Source of the DNA: Fistularia commersonii
Lineage: Eukaryota; Chordata; Actinopteri; Syngnathiformes; Fistulariidae
Length of the DNA stretch: 64,000 nt
NCBI GenBank assembly: GCA_037954325.1
Contig: JBBMNZ010000035.1
Span: forward strand, 11,043,501-11,107,500
Direction: 5' to 3'
Shown here: piece by piece, positions 40,301-53,389 of the stretch
Numbering within the stretch: position 1 is the first letter of the stretch
Layout: every line of letters starts with the position of its first letter
The notes under the pieces: model-generated
Told to the model about the DNA's origin: nothing
What the model saw: only the letters and a program-made list of their open reading frames with translations
Database searches by the model: none
Position numbers and translations under genes: made by a program

Positions 40301-42439
40301 TTTTTGATTAGGAGTGGCAATAACTTTTGAATTTCATCAAGCTGGTTTCTGCTGTTGAAATATGTTGTTTAGGACATGATTCTGCACAATATATGTCAAA
40401 TTTAGTGTAATCCAGCAACAAGTTTGAAAGATATAGCCATAGGGTCAAAAAGTGCTTATCTCACCGAGTTGAAGCGTTTTTGATTAGGAGTGGCAATAAC
40501 TTTTGAATTATATCAAGCTGGTTTCTGCTGTTGAAATATGTTGTTTAGGACGTGATTCTGCACAATATATGTCAAATTTAGTGTAATCCCTTCACAGGTT
40601 CACAAGATATAGTCATTCGTTCAAAAAGTGCTTATCTCACCGAGTTGAAGCGTTTTTGATTAGGAGTGGCAATAACTTTTGAATTTCATCAAGCTGGTTT
40701 CTGCTGTTGAAATATGTTGTTTAGGACATGATTCTGCACAATATAAGTCAAATTCAGTGTAATCCAGCAACAAGTTTGAAAGATATAGCCATAGGGTCAA
40801 AAAGCGCTTATCTCACCGAGTTGAAGCGTTTTTGATTAGGAGTGGCAATAACTTTTGAATTATATCAAGCTGGTTTCTGCTGTTGAAATATGTTGTTTAG
40901 GACGTGATTCTGCACAATATATGTCAAATTTAGTGTAATCCCTTCACAGGTTCACAAGATATAGCCATTCGTTCAAAAAGTGCTTATATCACCGAGTTGA
41001 AGCGTTTTTGATTAGGAGTGGCAATAACTTTTGAATTTCATCAAGCTGGTTTCTGCTGTTGAAATATGTTGTTTAGGACGTGATTCTGCACAATATATGT
41101 CAAATTTAGTGTAATCCCTTCACAGGTTCACAAGATATAGTCATTCGTTCAAAAAGTGCTTATCTCACCGAGTTGAAGCGTTTTTGATTAGGAGTGGCAA
41201 TAACTTTTGAATTTCATCAAGCTGGTTTCTGCTGTTGAAATATGTTGTTTAGGACATGATTCTGCACAATATAAGTCAAATTCAGTGTAATCCAGCAACA
41301 AGTTTGAAAGATATAGCCATAGGGTCAAAAAGCGCTTATCTCACCGAGTTGAAGCGTTTTTGATTAGGAGTGGCAATAACTTTTGAATTATATCAAGCTG
41401 GTTTCTGCTGTTGAAATATGTTGTTTAGGACGTGATTCTGCACAATATATGTCAAATTTAGTGTAATCCCTTCACAGGTTCACAAGATATAGCCATTCGT
41501 TCAAAAAGTGCTTATATCACCGAGTTGAAGCGTTTTTGATTAGGAGTGGCAATAACTTTTGAATTTCATCAAGCTGGTGTCTGCCGTTGAAATATGTTGT
41601 ATAGGACATGATTCTGCACAATATATGTCAAATTTAGTGTAATCCCTTCACAGGTTCACAAGATATAGCCATTCGTTCAAAAAGTGCTTATCTCACCGAG
41701 TTGAAGCGTTTTTGATTAGGAGTGATAATAACTTTTGAATTTCATCAAGCTGGTTTCTGCTGTTGAAATATTTTGTTTAGGACATGATTCTGCACAATAT
41801 AAGTCAAATTTAGTGTAATCCAGCAACAAGTTTGAAAGATATAGCCATAGGGTCAAAAAGCGCTTATCTCATCGAGTTGGAGCGTTTTTGATTAGGAGTG
41901 GCAATAACTTTTTAATTTTATCAAGCTGTTTTTTTCTGTTGAAATATGTTGTTTAGGACATGATTCTGCACAATATAAGTCAAATTTAGTGTAATCCAGC
42001 AACAAGTTTGAAAGATATAGCCATAGGGTCAAAAAGCGCTTATCTCATCGAGTTGGAGCGTTTTTGATTAGGAGTGGCAATAACTTTTTAATTTTATCAA
42101 GCTGTTTTTTTCTGTTGAAATATGTTGTTTAGGACATGATTCTGCACAATATATGTCAAATTTACTGTAATCCCTTCACAGGTTCACAAGATATAGCCAT
42201 AGGGTCAAAAAGTGCTTATCTCACCGAGTCGAAGCGTTTTTGATAAGGAGTGGCAATACCTTTTGAATTTCATCAAGCTGGTTTCTGCTGTTCAAATATG
42301 TTGTTTAGGACATGATTCTGCACAATGTAAGTCAAATTCAGTGTAATCCAGCTACATTTTTGAAAGATATAGCCATAGGGTCAAAAAGCGCTTATCTCAT
42401 CGAGTTGGAGCGTTTTTGATTAGGAGTGGCAATAACTTT
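37339..42439. repeat. 5101-bp (29-monomer) tandem duplication, copy 1
   Basis: All markers recur 5101 bp later: 'ctgcctgttg' 37711 to 42812, T-rich units 38932, 41921 and 42097 to 44033, 47022 and 47198. The shared one-off features 'ccagcgacaag', 'aagctcttatc', 'gttaagaaatg', 'gaaatagttg' and 'gcactaac' also recur. 29 x 176 minus 3 is 5101. The left breakpoint lies at about 37317-37339 ('ttttggatt' upstream against 'tttttgatt'). Units largely alternate P and Q. Confidence 0.93.
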
Positions 42440-45400
42440 TGAATTTCATCAAGCTGGTTTCTGCTGTTGAAATATGTTGTTTAGGACGTGATTCTGCACA
42501 ATATATGTCAAATTTAGTGTAATCCCTTCACAGGTTCACAAGATATAGCCATTCGTTCAAAAAGTACTTATCTAACCGAGTTGAAGCGTTTTTGATTAGG
42601 AGTGGAAATAACTTTTGAATTTCATCAAGCTGGTTTCTGCTGTTGAAATATGTTGTTAAGACATGATTCTGCACAATATAAGTCAAATTCATTGTAATCC
42701 AGCTACATTTTTGAAAGATTTAGCCATAGGGTCAAAATGTGCTTATCACATCGAGTTGGAGCGTTTTTGATTAGGAGTGGCAATAACTTTTGAATTTCAT
42801 CAAGCTGGTTTCTGCCTGTTGAAATATGTTGTTTAGGACATGATTCTGCACAATATATGTCAAATTTAGCGTAATCCCTTCACAGGTTCACAAGATATAG
42901 CCATTCGTTCAAAAAGTGCTTATCTCACTGAGTTGAAGCGTTTTTGATTAGGAGTGGCAATAACTTTTGAATTTCATCAAGCTGGTTTCTGCTGTTGAAA
43001 TATGTTGTTTAGGACATGATTCTGCACAATATAAGTCAAATTCAGTGTAATCCAGCAACAAGTTTGAAAGATATAGCCATAGGGTCAAAAAGCGCTTATC
43101 TCACCGAGTTGAAGCGTTTTTGATTAGGAGTGGCAATAACTTTTGAATTATATCAAGCTGGTTTCTGCTGTTGAAATATGTTGTTTAGGACGTGATTCTG
43201 CACAATATATGTCAAATTTAGTGTAATCCCTTCACAGGTTCACAAGATATAGCCATTCGTTCAAAAAGTTCTTATCTCACCGAGTTGAAGCGTTTTTGAT
43301 TAGGAGTGGCAATAACTTTTGAATTTCATCAAGCTGGTTTCTGCTGTTGAAATATGTTGTTTAGGACATGATTCTGCACAATATAAGTCAAATTCAGTGT
43401 AATCCAGCAACAAGTTTGAAAGACATAGCCATAGGGTCAAAAAGCGCTTATCTCACCGAATTGAAGCGTTTTTGATTAGGAGTGGCAATAACTTTTGAAT
43501 TATATCAAGCTGGTTTCTGCTGTTGAAATATGTTGTTTAGGACGTGATTCTGCACAATATATGTCAAATTTAGTATAATCCCTTCACAGGTTCACAAGAT
43601 ATAGCCATTCGTTCAAAAAGTGCTTATATCACCGAGTTGAAGCGTTTTTGATTAGGAGTGGCAATAACTTTTGAATTTCATCAAGCTGGTGTCTGCCGTT
43701 GAAATATGTTGTTTAGGACATGATTTTGCACAATATATGTCAAATTTAGTGTAATCCCTTCACAGGTTCACAAGATATAGCCATTCGTTCAAAAAGTGCT
43801 TATCTCACCGAGTTGAAGCGTTTTTGATTAGGAGTGATAATAACTTTTGAATTTCATCAAGCTGGTTTCTGCTGTTGAAATATTTTGTTTAGGACATGAT
43901 TCTGCACAATATAAGTCAAATTTAGTGTAATCCAGCGACAAGTTTGAAAGATATAGCCATAGGGTCAAAAAGCTCTTATCTCATCGAGTTGGAGCGTTTT
44001 TGATTAGGAGTGGCAATAACTTTTTAATTTTATCAAGCTGTTTTTTTCTGTTGAAATATGTTGTTTAGGACATGATTCTGCACAATATATGTCAAATTTA
44101 CTGTAATCCCTTCACAGGTTCACAAGATATAGCCATAGGGTCAAAAAGTGCTTATCTCACCGAGTCGAAGCGTTTTTGATAAGGAGTGGCAATACCTTTT
44201 GAATTTCATCAAGCTGGTTTCTGCTGTTCAAATATGTTGTTTAGGACATGATTCTGCACAATGTAAGTCAAATTCAGTGTAATCCAGCTACATTTTTGAA
44301 AGATATAGCCATAGGGTCAAAAAGCGCTTATCTCATAGAGTTGGAGCGTTTTTGATTAGGAGTGGCAATAACTTTGGAATTTCATCAAGCTGGTGTCTGC
44401 CGTTGAAATAGTTGTTTAGGTCATGATTTTGCACAATAATTTCAAATGTTGTGTAATCCCTTCACAGGTTCACAAGATATAGCCATTTGTTCAAAAAGTG
44501 CTTATCTCACCGAGTTGAAGCGTCTTTGATTAGGAGTGGCAATAACTTTTGAATTTCATCAAGCTGGTTTCTGCTGTTGAAATATGTTGTTTAGGACATG
44601 ATTCTGCACAATATAAGTCAAATTCATTGTAATCCAGCAACATTTTTGAAAGATATAGCCATAGGGTCAAAATGTGCTTATCTCATCGAGTCGGAGCGTT
44701 TTTGATTAGGAGTGGCAATAACTTTTGAATTTCATCAAGCTGGTTTCTGCTGTTGAAATATGTTGTTTAGGACATGATTCTGCACAATATATGTCAAATT
44801 TAGTGTAATCCCTTCACAGGTTCACAAGATATAGCCATTCGTTCAAAAAGTGCTTAAATCAACGAGTTGAAGCGTTTTTGATGAGGAGTGGCACTAACTT
44901 TTGAATTTCATCAAGCTGGTTTCTGCTGTTGAAATATGTTGTTTAGGACATGATTCTGCACAATATAAGTCAAATTCAGTGTAATCCAGCAACAAGTTTG
45001 AAAGATATAGCCATAGGGTCAAAAAGGGCTTATCTCACCGAGTTGAAGCGTTTTGGATTAGGAGTGGCAATAACTTTTGAATTTCATCAAGCTGGTTTCT
45101 GCTGTTGAAATATGTTGTTTAGGACGTGATTCTGCACAATATATGTCAAATTTAGTGTAATCCCTTCACAGGTTCACAAGATATAGCCATTCGTTCAAAA
45201 AGTACTTATCTAACCGAGTTGAAGCGTTTTTGATTAGGAGTGGAAATAACTTTTGAATTTCATCAAGCTGGTTTCTGCTGTTGAAATATGTTGTTAAGAA
45301 ATGATTCTGCACAATATAAGTCAAATTCATTGTAATCCAGCTACATTTTTGAAAGATTTAGCCATTGGGTCAAAATGTGCTTATCTCATCGAGTTGGAGC

Positions 45401-47540
45401 GTTTTTGATTAGGAGTGGCAATAACTTTTGAATTTCATCAAGCTGGTTTCTGCTGTTGAAATATGTTGTTTAGGACATGATTCTGCACAATATATGTCAA
45501 ATTTAGTGTAATCCAGCAACAAGTTTGAAAGATATAGCCATAGGGTCAAAAAGTGCTTATCTCACCGAGTTGAAGCGTTTTTGATTAGGAGTGGCAATAA
45601 CTTTTGAATTATATCAAGCTGGTTTCTGCTGTTGAAATATGTTGTTTAGGACGTGATTCTGCACAATATATGTCAAATTTAGTGTAATCCCTTCACAGGT
45701 TCACAAGATATAGTCATTCGTTCAAAAAGTGCTTATCTCACCGAGTTGAAGCGTTTTTGATTAGGAGTGGCAATAACTTTTGAATTTCATCAAGCTGGTT
45801 TCTGCTGTTGAAATATGTTGTTTAGGACATGATTCTGCACAATATAAGTCAAATTCAGTGTAATCCAGCAACAAGTTTGAAAGATATAGCCATAGGGTCA
45901 AAAAGCGCTTATCTCACCGAGTTGAAGCGTTTTTGATTAGGAGTGGCAATAACTTTTGAATTATATCAAGCTGGTTTCTGCTGTTGAAATATGTTGTTTA
46001 GGACGTGATTCTGCACAATATATGTCAAATTTAGTGTAATCCCTTCACAGGTTCACAAGATATAGCCATTCGTTCAAAAAGTGCTTATATCACCGAGTTG
46101 AAGCGTTTTTGATTAGGAGTGGCAATAACTTTTGAATTTCATCAAGCTGGTTTCTGCTGTTGAAATATGTTGTTTAGGACGTGATTCTGCACAATATATG
46201 TCAAATTTAGTGTAATCCCTTCACAGGTTCACAAGATATAGTCATTCGTTCAAAAAGTGCTTATCTCACCGAGTTGAAGCGTTTTTGATTAGGAGTGGCA
46301 ATAACTTTTGAATTTCATCAAGCTGGTTTCTGCTGTTGAAATATGTTGTTTAGGACATGATTCTGCACAATATAAGTCAAATTCAGTGTAATCCAGCAAC
46401 AAGTTTGAAAGATATAGCCATAGGGTCAAAAAGCGCTTATCTCACCGAGTTGAAGCGTTTTTGATTAGGAGTGGCAATAACTTTTGAATTATATCAAGCT
46501 GGTTTCTGCTGTTGAAATATGTTGTTTAGGACGTGATTCTGCACAATATATGTCAAATTTAGTGTAATCCCTTCACAGGTTCACAAGATATAGCCATTCG
46601 TTCAAAAAGTGCTTATATCACCGAGTTGAAGCGTTTTTGATTAGGAGTGGCAATAACTTTTGAATTTCATCAAGCTGGTGTCTGCCGTTGAAATATGTTG
46701 TATAGGACATGATTCTGCACAATATATGTCAAATTTAGTGTAATCCCTTCACAGGTTCACAAGATATAGCCATTCGTTCAAAAAGTGCTTATCTCACCGA
46801 GTTGAAGCGTTTTTGATTAGGAGTGATAATAACTTTTGAATTTCATCAAGCTGGTTTCTGCTGTTGAAATATTTTGTTTAGGACATGATTCTGCACAATA
46901 TAAGTCAAATTTAGTGTAATCCAGCAACAAGTTTGAAAGATATAGCCATAGGGTCAAAAAGCGCTTATCTCATCGAGTTGGAGCGTTTTTGATTAGGAGT
47001 GGCAATAACTTTTTAATTTTATCAAGCTGTTTTTTTCTGTTGAAATATGTTGTTTAGGACATGATTCTGCACAATATAAGTCAAATTTAGTGTAATCCAG
47101 CAACAAGTTTGAAAGATATAGCCATAGGGTCAAAAAGCGCTTATCTCATCGAGTTGGAGCGTTTTTGATTAGGAGTGGCAATAACTTTTTAATTTTATCA
47201 AGCTGTTTTTTTCTGTTGAAATATGTTGTTTAGGACATGATTCTGCACAATATATGTCAAATTTACTGTAATCCCTTCACAGGTTCACAAGATATAGCCA
47301 TAGGGTCAAAAAGTGCTTATCTCACCGAGTCGAAGCGTTTTTGATAAGGAGTGGCAATACCTTTTGAATTTCATCAAGCTGGTTTCTGCTGTTCAAATAT
47401 GTTGTTTAGGACATGATTCTGCACAATGTAAGTCAAATTCAGTGTAATCCAGCTACATTTTTGAAAGATATAGCCATAGGGTCAAAAAGCGCTTATCTCA
47501 TCGAGTTGGAGCGTTTTTGATTAGGAGTGGCAATAACTTT
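42440..47540. repeat. 5101-bp tandem duplication, copy 2
   Basis: By eye this is almost base-for-base the preceding 5.1 kb. The end is sharp: at 47541 the sequence reads 'actttggaatttc', whereas the corresponding place in copy 1 (42440) reads 'acttttgaatttc'. This is probably among the youngest events in the window, or else an assembly artefact, because rare one-base changes are shared between the copies and few separate them. Confidence 0.92.
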
Positions 47541-47689
47541 GGAATTTCATCAAGCTGGTGTCTGCCGTTGAAATAGTTGTTTAGGTCATGATTTTGCACA
47601 ATAATTTCAAATGTTGTGTAATCCCTTCACAGGTTCACAAGATATAGCCATTTGTTCAAAAAGTGCTTATCTCACCGAGTTGAAGCGTC

Positions 47690-49275
47690 TTTGATTAGGA
47701 GTGGCAATAACTTTTGAATTTCATCAAGCTGGTTTCTGCTGTTGAAATATGTTGTTTAGGACATGATTCTGCACAATATAAGTCAAATTCAGTGTAATCG
47801 AGCAACAAGTTTGAAAGATATAGCCATAGGGTCAAAAAGCGCTTATCTCACCGAGTTGAAGCGTTTTTGATTAGGAGTGGCAATAACTTTTGAATTTCAT
47901 CAAGCTGGTTTCTGCTGTTGAAATATGTTGTTTAGGACGTGATTCTGCACAATATATGTCAAATTTAGTGTAATCCCTTCACAGGTTCACAAGATATAGC
48001 CATTCGTTCAAATAGTACTTATCTAACCGAGTTGAAGCGTTTTTGATTAGGAGTGGAAATAACTTTTGAACTTCATCAAGCTGGTTTCTGCTGTTAAAAT
48101 ATGTTGTTTAGGACATGATTCTGAACAATATATGTCAAATTTAGTGTAATCCCTTCACAGGTTCACAAGATATAGCCATTCGTTCAATAAGTGCTTATCT
48201 CATCGAGTTGAAGCATTTTTGATTAGGAGTGATAATAACTTTTGAATATCATTCAGCTGGTTTCTGCTGTTTAAATATGTTGTTTAGGACATGATTTTGC
48301 ACAATATATGTCAAATTTAGTGTAAACCAGCAACAATTTTGAAAGATATAGCCATAGGGTCAAAAAGTGCTTATCTCATCGAAGTGGAGCGTCTTCGAGT
48401 AGGAGTGGCAATAACTTTTGAATTTCATCAAGCTGGTGTCTGCTGTTGAAATATGTTGTTTAGGACATGATTCTGCACAATATATCAAATTTAGTGTAAT
48501 CCCTTCACAGGTTCACAAGATATAGCCTTTTGTTCAAAAAGTGCTTATCTCACCGAGGTGAAGCGTTTTTGATTAGGAGTGATAATAACTTTTGAATTTC
48601 ATTCAGCTGGTTTCTGCTGTTGAAATATGTTGTTAAGGACATGATTCTGCACAATATATGTCAAATTCAGTGTAATCCAGCTACAAGTTTGAAAGATGTA
48701 GCCATAGGGTCAAAAAGTGCTTATCTCACCGAGTTGAAGCGTTTTTGATTAGGAGTGGCAATAACTTTTGAATTTCATCAAGCTTGTTTCTGCTGTTGAA
48801 ATATGTTGTTTAGGACATGATTTTGTACAATATATGTCATATTTAGTGTAATCCCTTCACAGGGTCACAAGATATAGCCATTCGTTCAAAAAGTGCTTAT
48901 CTCACCGAGTTTAAGCGTTTTTGATTAGGAGAGGCAATAACTTTTGAATTACATCAAGCTGGTTTCTGCTGTTGAAATATGTTGTTCAGGACATGATTCT
49001 GCACAATATATGTCATATTTAGTGTAATCCCTTCACAGGTTCACAAGATATAGCCATTCGTTCAAAAAGTGCTTATCTCACCGAGTTGAAGCGTTTTTGA
49101 TTAGGAGAGGCAATAACTTTTGAATTTCATCAAGCTGGTTCCTGCTGTTTAAATATGTTGTTTAGGACATGATTCTGCCACAATATATGTCAAATTTAGT
49201 GTAATCCAGCTAGAATTTTGAAAGATATAGCCATAGGGTCAAAAAGTGCTTATCTCATCGAGTTGGAGCGTTTTT
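47690..49275. repeat. Diverged 1.6-kb block, internal copy
   Basis: This run of unusually diverged monomers has 'gtaatcgagcaac' (aatcg at 47796), 'aatagtacttatctaacc', 'gattctgaacaat', 'gaagcattttt', 'gaatatcattcag', 'gtaaaccagcaac', 'gtcttcgagtagg', 'acaatatatcaaa' (2-bp deletion), 'gtcatatttag', 'gattaggagagg' and 'ctgccacaat' (49175). The same series occurs at about 59640-61230, offset 11955-11956. Higher divergence is typical of units near an array edge, and the second copy does sit at the family I edge. Confidence 0.88.
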
Positions 49276-49871
49276 GATTAGGAGTGGCAATAACTTTTGA
49301 ATTTCATCAAGCTGGTTTCTGCTGTTGAAATATGTTGTTTAGGACATGATTCTGCACAATATAAGTCAAATTCATTGTAATCCAGCGACATTTTTGAAAG
49401 ATATAGCCATAGGGTCAAAATGTGCTTATCTCATCGAGTTGGAGCGTTTTTGATTAGGAGTGGCAATAACTTTTGAATTTCATCAAGCTGGTTTCTGCTG
49501 TTGAAATATGTTGTTTAGGACATGATTTTGCACAATATATGTCAAATTTAGTGTAATCCCTTCACAGGTTCACAAGATATAGCCATTCGTTCAAAAAGTG
49601 CTTATCTCAACGAGTTGAAGCGTTTTTGATTAGGAGTGGCAAAAACTTTTGAATTTCATCAAGCTGGTTTCTGCTGTTGAAATATGTTGTTTAGGACATG
49701 ATTCTGCACAATATAAGTCAAATTCAGTGTAATCCAGCAACAAGTTTGAAAGATATAGCCATAGGGTCAAAAAGGGCTTATCTCACCGAGTTGAAGCGTT
49801 TTGGATTAGGAGTGGCAATAACTTTTGAATTTCATCAAGCTGGTTTCTGCTGTTGAAATATGTTGTTTAGG

Positions 49872-52800
49872 ACGTGATTCTGCACAATATATGTCAAATT
49901 TAGTGTAATCCCTTCACAGGTTCACAAGATATAGCCATTCGTTCAAAAAGTACTTATCTAACCGAGTTGAAGCGTTTTTGATTAGGAGTGGAAATAACTT
50001 TTGAATTTCATCAAGCTGGTTTCTGCTGTTGAAATATGTTGTTAAGACATGATTCTGCACAATATAAGTCAAATTCATTGTAATCCAGCTACATTTTTGA
50101 AAGATTTAGCCATAGGGTCAAAATGTGCTTATCTCATCGAGTTGGAGCGTTTTTGATTAGGAGTGGCAATAACTTTTGAATTTCATCAAGCTGGTTTCTG
50201 CTGTTGAAATATGTTGTTTAGGACATGATTCTGCACAATATATGTCAAATTTAGTGTAATCCCTTCACAGGTTCACAAGATATAGCCATTCGTTCAAAAA
50301 GTGCTTATCTCACCGAGTTGAAGCGTTTTTGATTAGGAGTGGCAATAACTTTTGAATTTCATCAAGCTGGTTTCTGCTGTTGAAATATGTTGTTTAGGAC
50401 ATGATTCAGCACAATATAAGTCAAATTCAGTGTAATCCAGCAACAAGTTTGAAAGATATAGCCATAGGGTCAAAAAGCGCTTATCTTACCGAGTTGAAGC
50501 GTTTTTGATTAGGAGTGGCAATAACTTTTGAATTATATCAAGCTGGTTTCTGCTGTTGAAATATGTTGTTTAGGACGTGATTCTGCACAATATAAGTCAA
50601 ATTTAGTGTAATCCCTTCACAGGTTCACAAGATATAGCCATTCGTTCAAAAAGTGCCTATCTCACCGAGTTGAAGCGTTTTTGATTAGGAGAGGCAATAA
50701 CTTTTGAATTTCATCAAGCTGGTTTCTGCTGTTGAAATATGTTGTTTAGGACATGATTCTGCACAATATAAGTCAAATTCAGTGTAATCCAGCAACAAGT
50801 TTGAAAGATATAGCCATAGGGTCAAAAAGCGCTTATCTCACCGAGTTGAAGCGTTTTTGATTAGGAGTGGCAATAACTTTTGAATTTCATCAAGCTGGTG
50901 TCTGCCGTTGAAATATGTTGTTTAGGACATGATTCTGCACAATATATGTCAAATTTACTGTAATCCCTTCACAGGTTCACAAGATATAGCCATAGAGTCA
51001 AAAAGTGCTTATCTCACTGAGTTGAAGCGTTTTTGATAATGAGTGGCAATAACTTTTGAATTTCATCAAGCTGGTTTCTGCTGTTGAAATATGTTGTTTA
51101 GGACATGATTCTGCACAATATATGTCAAATTTAGTGTAATCCCTTCATAGGTTCACAAGATATAGCCATTCGTTCAAAAAGTGCTTATCTCACCGAGTTG
51201 AAGCGTTTTTGATTAGGAGTGGAAATAACTTTTGAATTTCATCAAGCTGGTTTCTGCTGTTGAAATATGTTGTTTAGGACATCATTCTGCAAAATATAAG
51301 TTAAATTCAGTGTAATCCAGCAACAAGTTTGAATGATATAGCCCTAGGGTCAAAAAGCGCTTATCTCATCGAGTTGGAGCGTTTTTGATTAGGAGTGGAA
51401 ATACCTTTTGAATTTCATCAAGCTGGTTTTTGCTGTTTAAATATGTTGTTTAAGACATGATTCTGCACAATACATGTCAAATTTAGTGTAATCCCTTCAC
51501 AGGTTCACAAGATATAGCCATTCGTTCAAAAAGTGCTTATCTCAACGAGTTGAAGCGTTTTTGATTAGGAGTGATAATAACTTTTGAATTTCATCAAGCT
51601 GGTTTCTGCCGTTGAAATATGTTGTTTAGGACGTGATTCTGCACAATATATGTCAAATTTAGTGTAATCCCTTCACAGGTTCACAAGATATAGCCATTCG
51701 TTCAAAAAGTACTTATCTAACCGAGTTGAAGCGTTTTTGATTAGGAGTGGAAATAACTTTTGAATTTCATCAAGCTGGTTTCTGCTGTTGAAATATGTTG
51801 TTAAGACATGATTCTGCACAATATAAGTCAAATTCATTGTAATCCAGCTACATTTTTGAAAGATTTAGCCATAGGGTCAAAATGTGCTTATCTCATCGAG
51901 TTGGAGCGTTTTTGATTAGGAGTGGCAATAACTTTTGAATTTCATCAAGCTGGTTTCTGCTGTTGAAATATGTTGTTTAGGACATGATTCTGCACAATAT
52001 ATGTCAAATTTAGTGTAATCCCTTCACAGGTTCACAAGATATAGCCATTCGTTCAAAAAGTGCTTATCTCACCGAGTTGAAGCGTTTTTGATTAGGAGTG
52101 GCAATAACTTTTGAATTTCATCAAGCTGGTTTCTGCTGTTGAAATATGTTGTTTAGGACATGATTCAGCACAATATAAGTCAAATTCAGTGTAATCCAGC
52201 AACAAGTTTGAAAGATATAGCCATAGGGTCAAAAAGCGCTTATCTTACCGAGTTGAAGCGTTTTTGATTAGGAGTGGCAATAACTTTTGAATTATATCAA
52301 GCTGGTTTCTGCTGTTGAAATATGTTGTTTAGGACGTGATTCTGCACAATATAAGTCAAATTTAGTGTAATCCCTTCACAGGTTCACAAGATATAGCCAT
52401 TCGTTCAAAAAGTGCTTATCTCACCGAGTTGAAGCGTTTTTGATTAGGAGAGGCAATAACTTTTGAATTTCATCAAGCTGGTTTCTGCTGTTGAAATATG
52501 TTGTTTAGGACATGATTCTGCACAATATAAGTCAAATTCAGTGTAATCCAGCAACAAGTTTGAAAGATATAGCCATAGGGTCAAAAAGCGCTTATCTCAC
52601 CGAGTTGAAGCGTTTTTGATTAGGAGTGGCAATAACTTTTGAATTTCATCAAGCTGGTGTCTGCCGTTGAAATATGTTGTTTAGGACATGATTCTGCACA
52701 ATATATGTCAAATTTACTGTAATCCCTTCACAGGTTCACAAGATATAGCCATAGAGTCAAAAAGTGCTTATCTCACTGAGTTGAAGCGTTTTTGATAATG

Positions 52801-53389
52801 AGTGGCAATAACTTTTGAATTTCATCAAGCTGGTTTCTGCTGTTGAAATATGTTGTTTAGGACATGATTCTGCACAATATATGTCAAATTTAGTGTAATC
52901 CCTTCATAGGTTCACAAGATATAGCCATTCGTTCAAAAAGTGCTTATCTCACCGAGTTGAAGCGTTTTTGATTAGGAGTGGAAATAACTTTTGAATTTCA
53001 TCAAGCTGGTTTCTGCTGTTGAAATATGTTGTTTAGGACATCATTCTGCAAAATATAAGTTAAATTCAGTGTAATCCAGCAACAAGTTTGAAAGATATAG
53101 CCCTAGGGTCAAAAAGCGCTTATCTCATCGAGTTGGAGCGTTTTTGATTAGGAGTGGAAATACCTTTTGAATTTCATCAAGCTGGTTTCTGCTGTTTAAA
53201 TATGTTGTTTAAGACATGATTCTGCACAATACATGTCAAATTTAGTGTAATCCCTTCACAGGTTCACAAGATATAGCCATTCGTTCAAAAAGTGCTTATC
53301 TCAACGAGTTGAAGCGTTTTTGATTAGGAGTGATAATAACTTTTGAATTTCATCAAGCTGGTTTCTGCCGTTGAAATATGTTGTTTAGG
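49872..53389. repeat. 1759-bp tandem duplication, both copies (zone 3)
   Basis: The copies are 49872-51630 and 51631-53389. 'gttaagacat' recurs at 50041 and 51800, 'atgattcagc' at 50401 and 52160, and 'catcattctgc' near 51280 and 53039. The breakpoint lies between 51611 and 51633: the joint combines 'ctgccgttg' from one parent with 'gtttaggacgtg' from the other, and at 53392 copy 2 reads 'gacatg' where copy 1 has 'gacgtg'. The length equals that of the zone 1 HOR, but the monomer content is different, so the match is coincidental (ten units minus one base). Confidence 0.9.
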
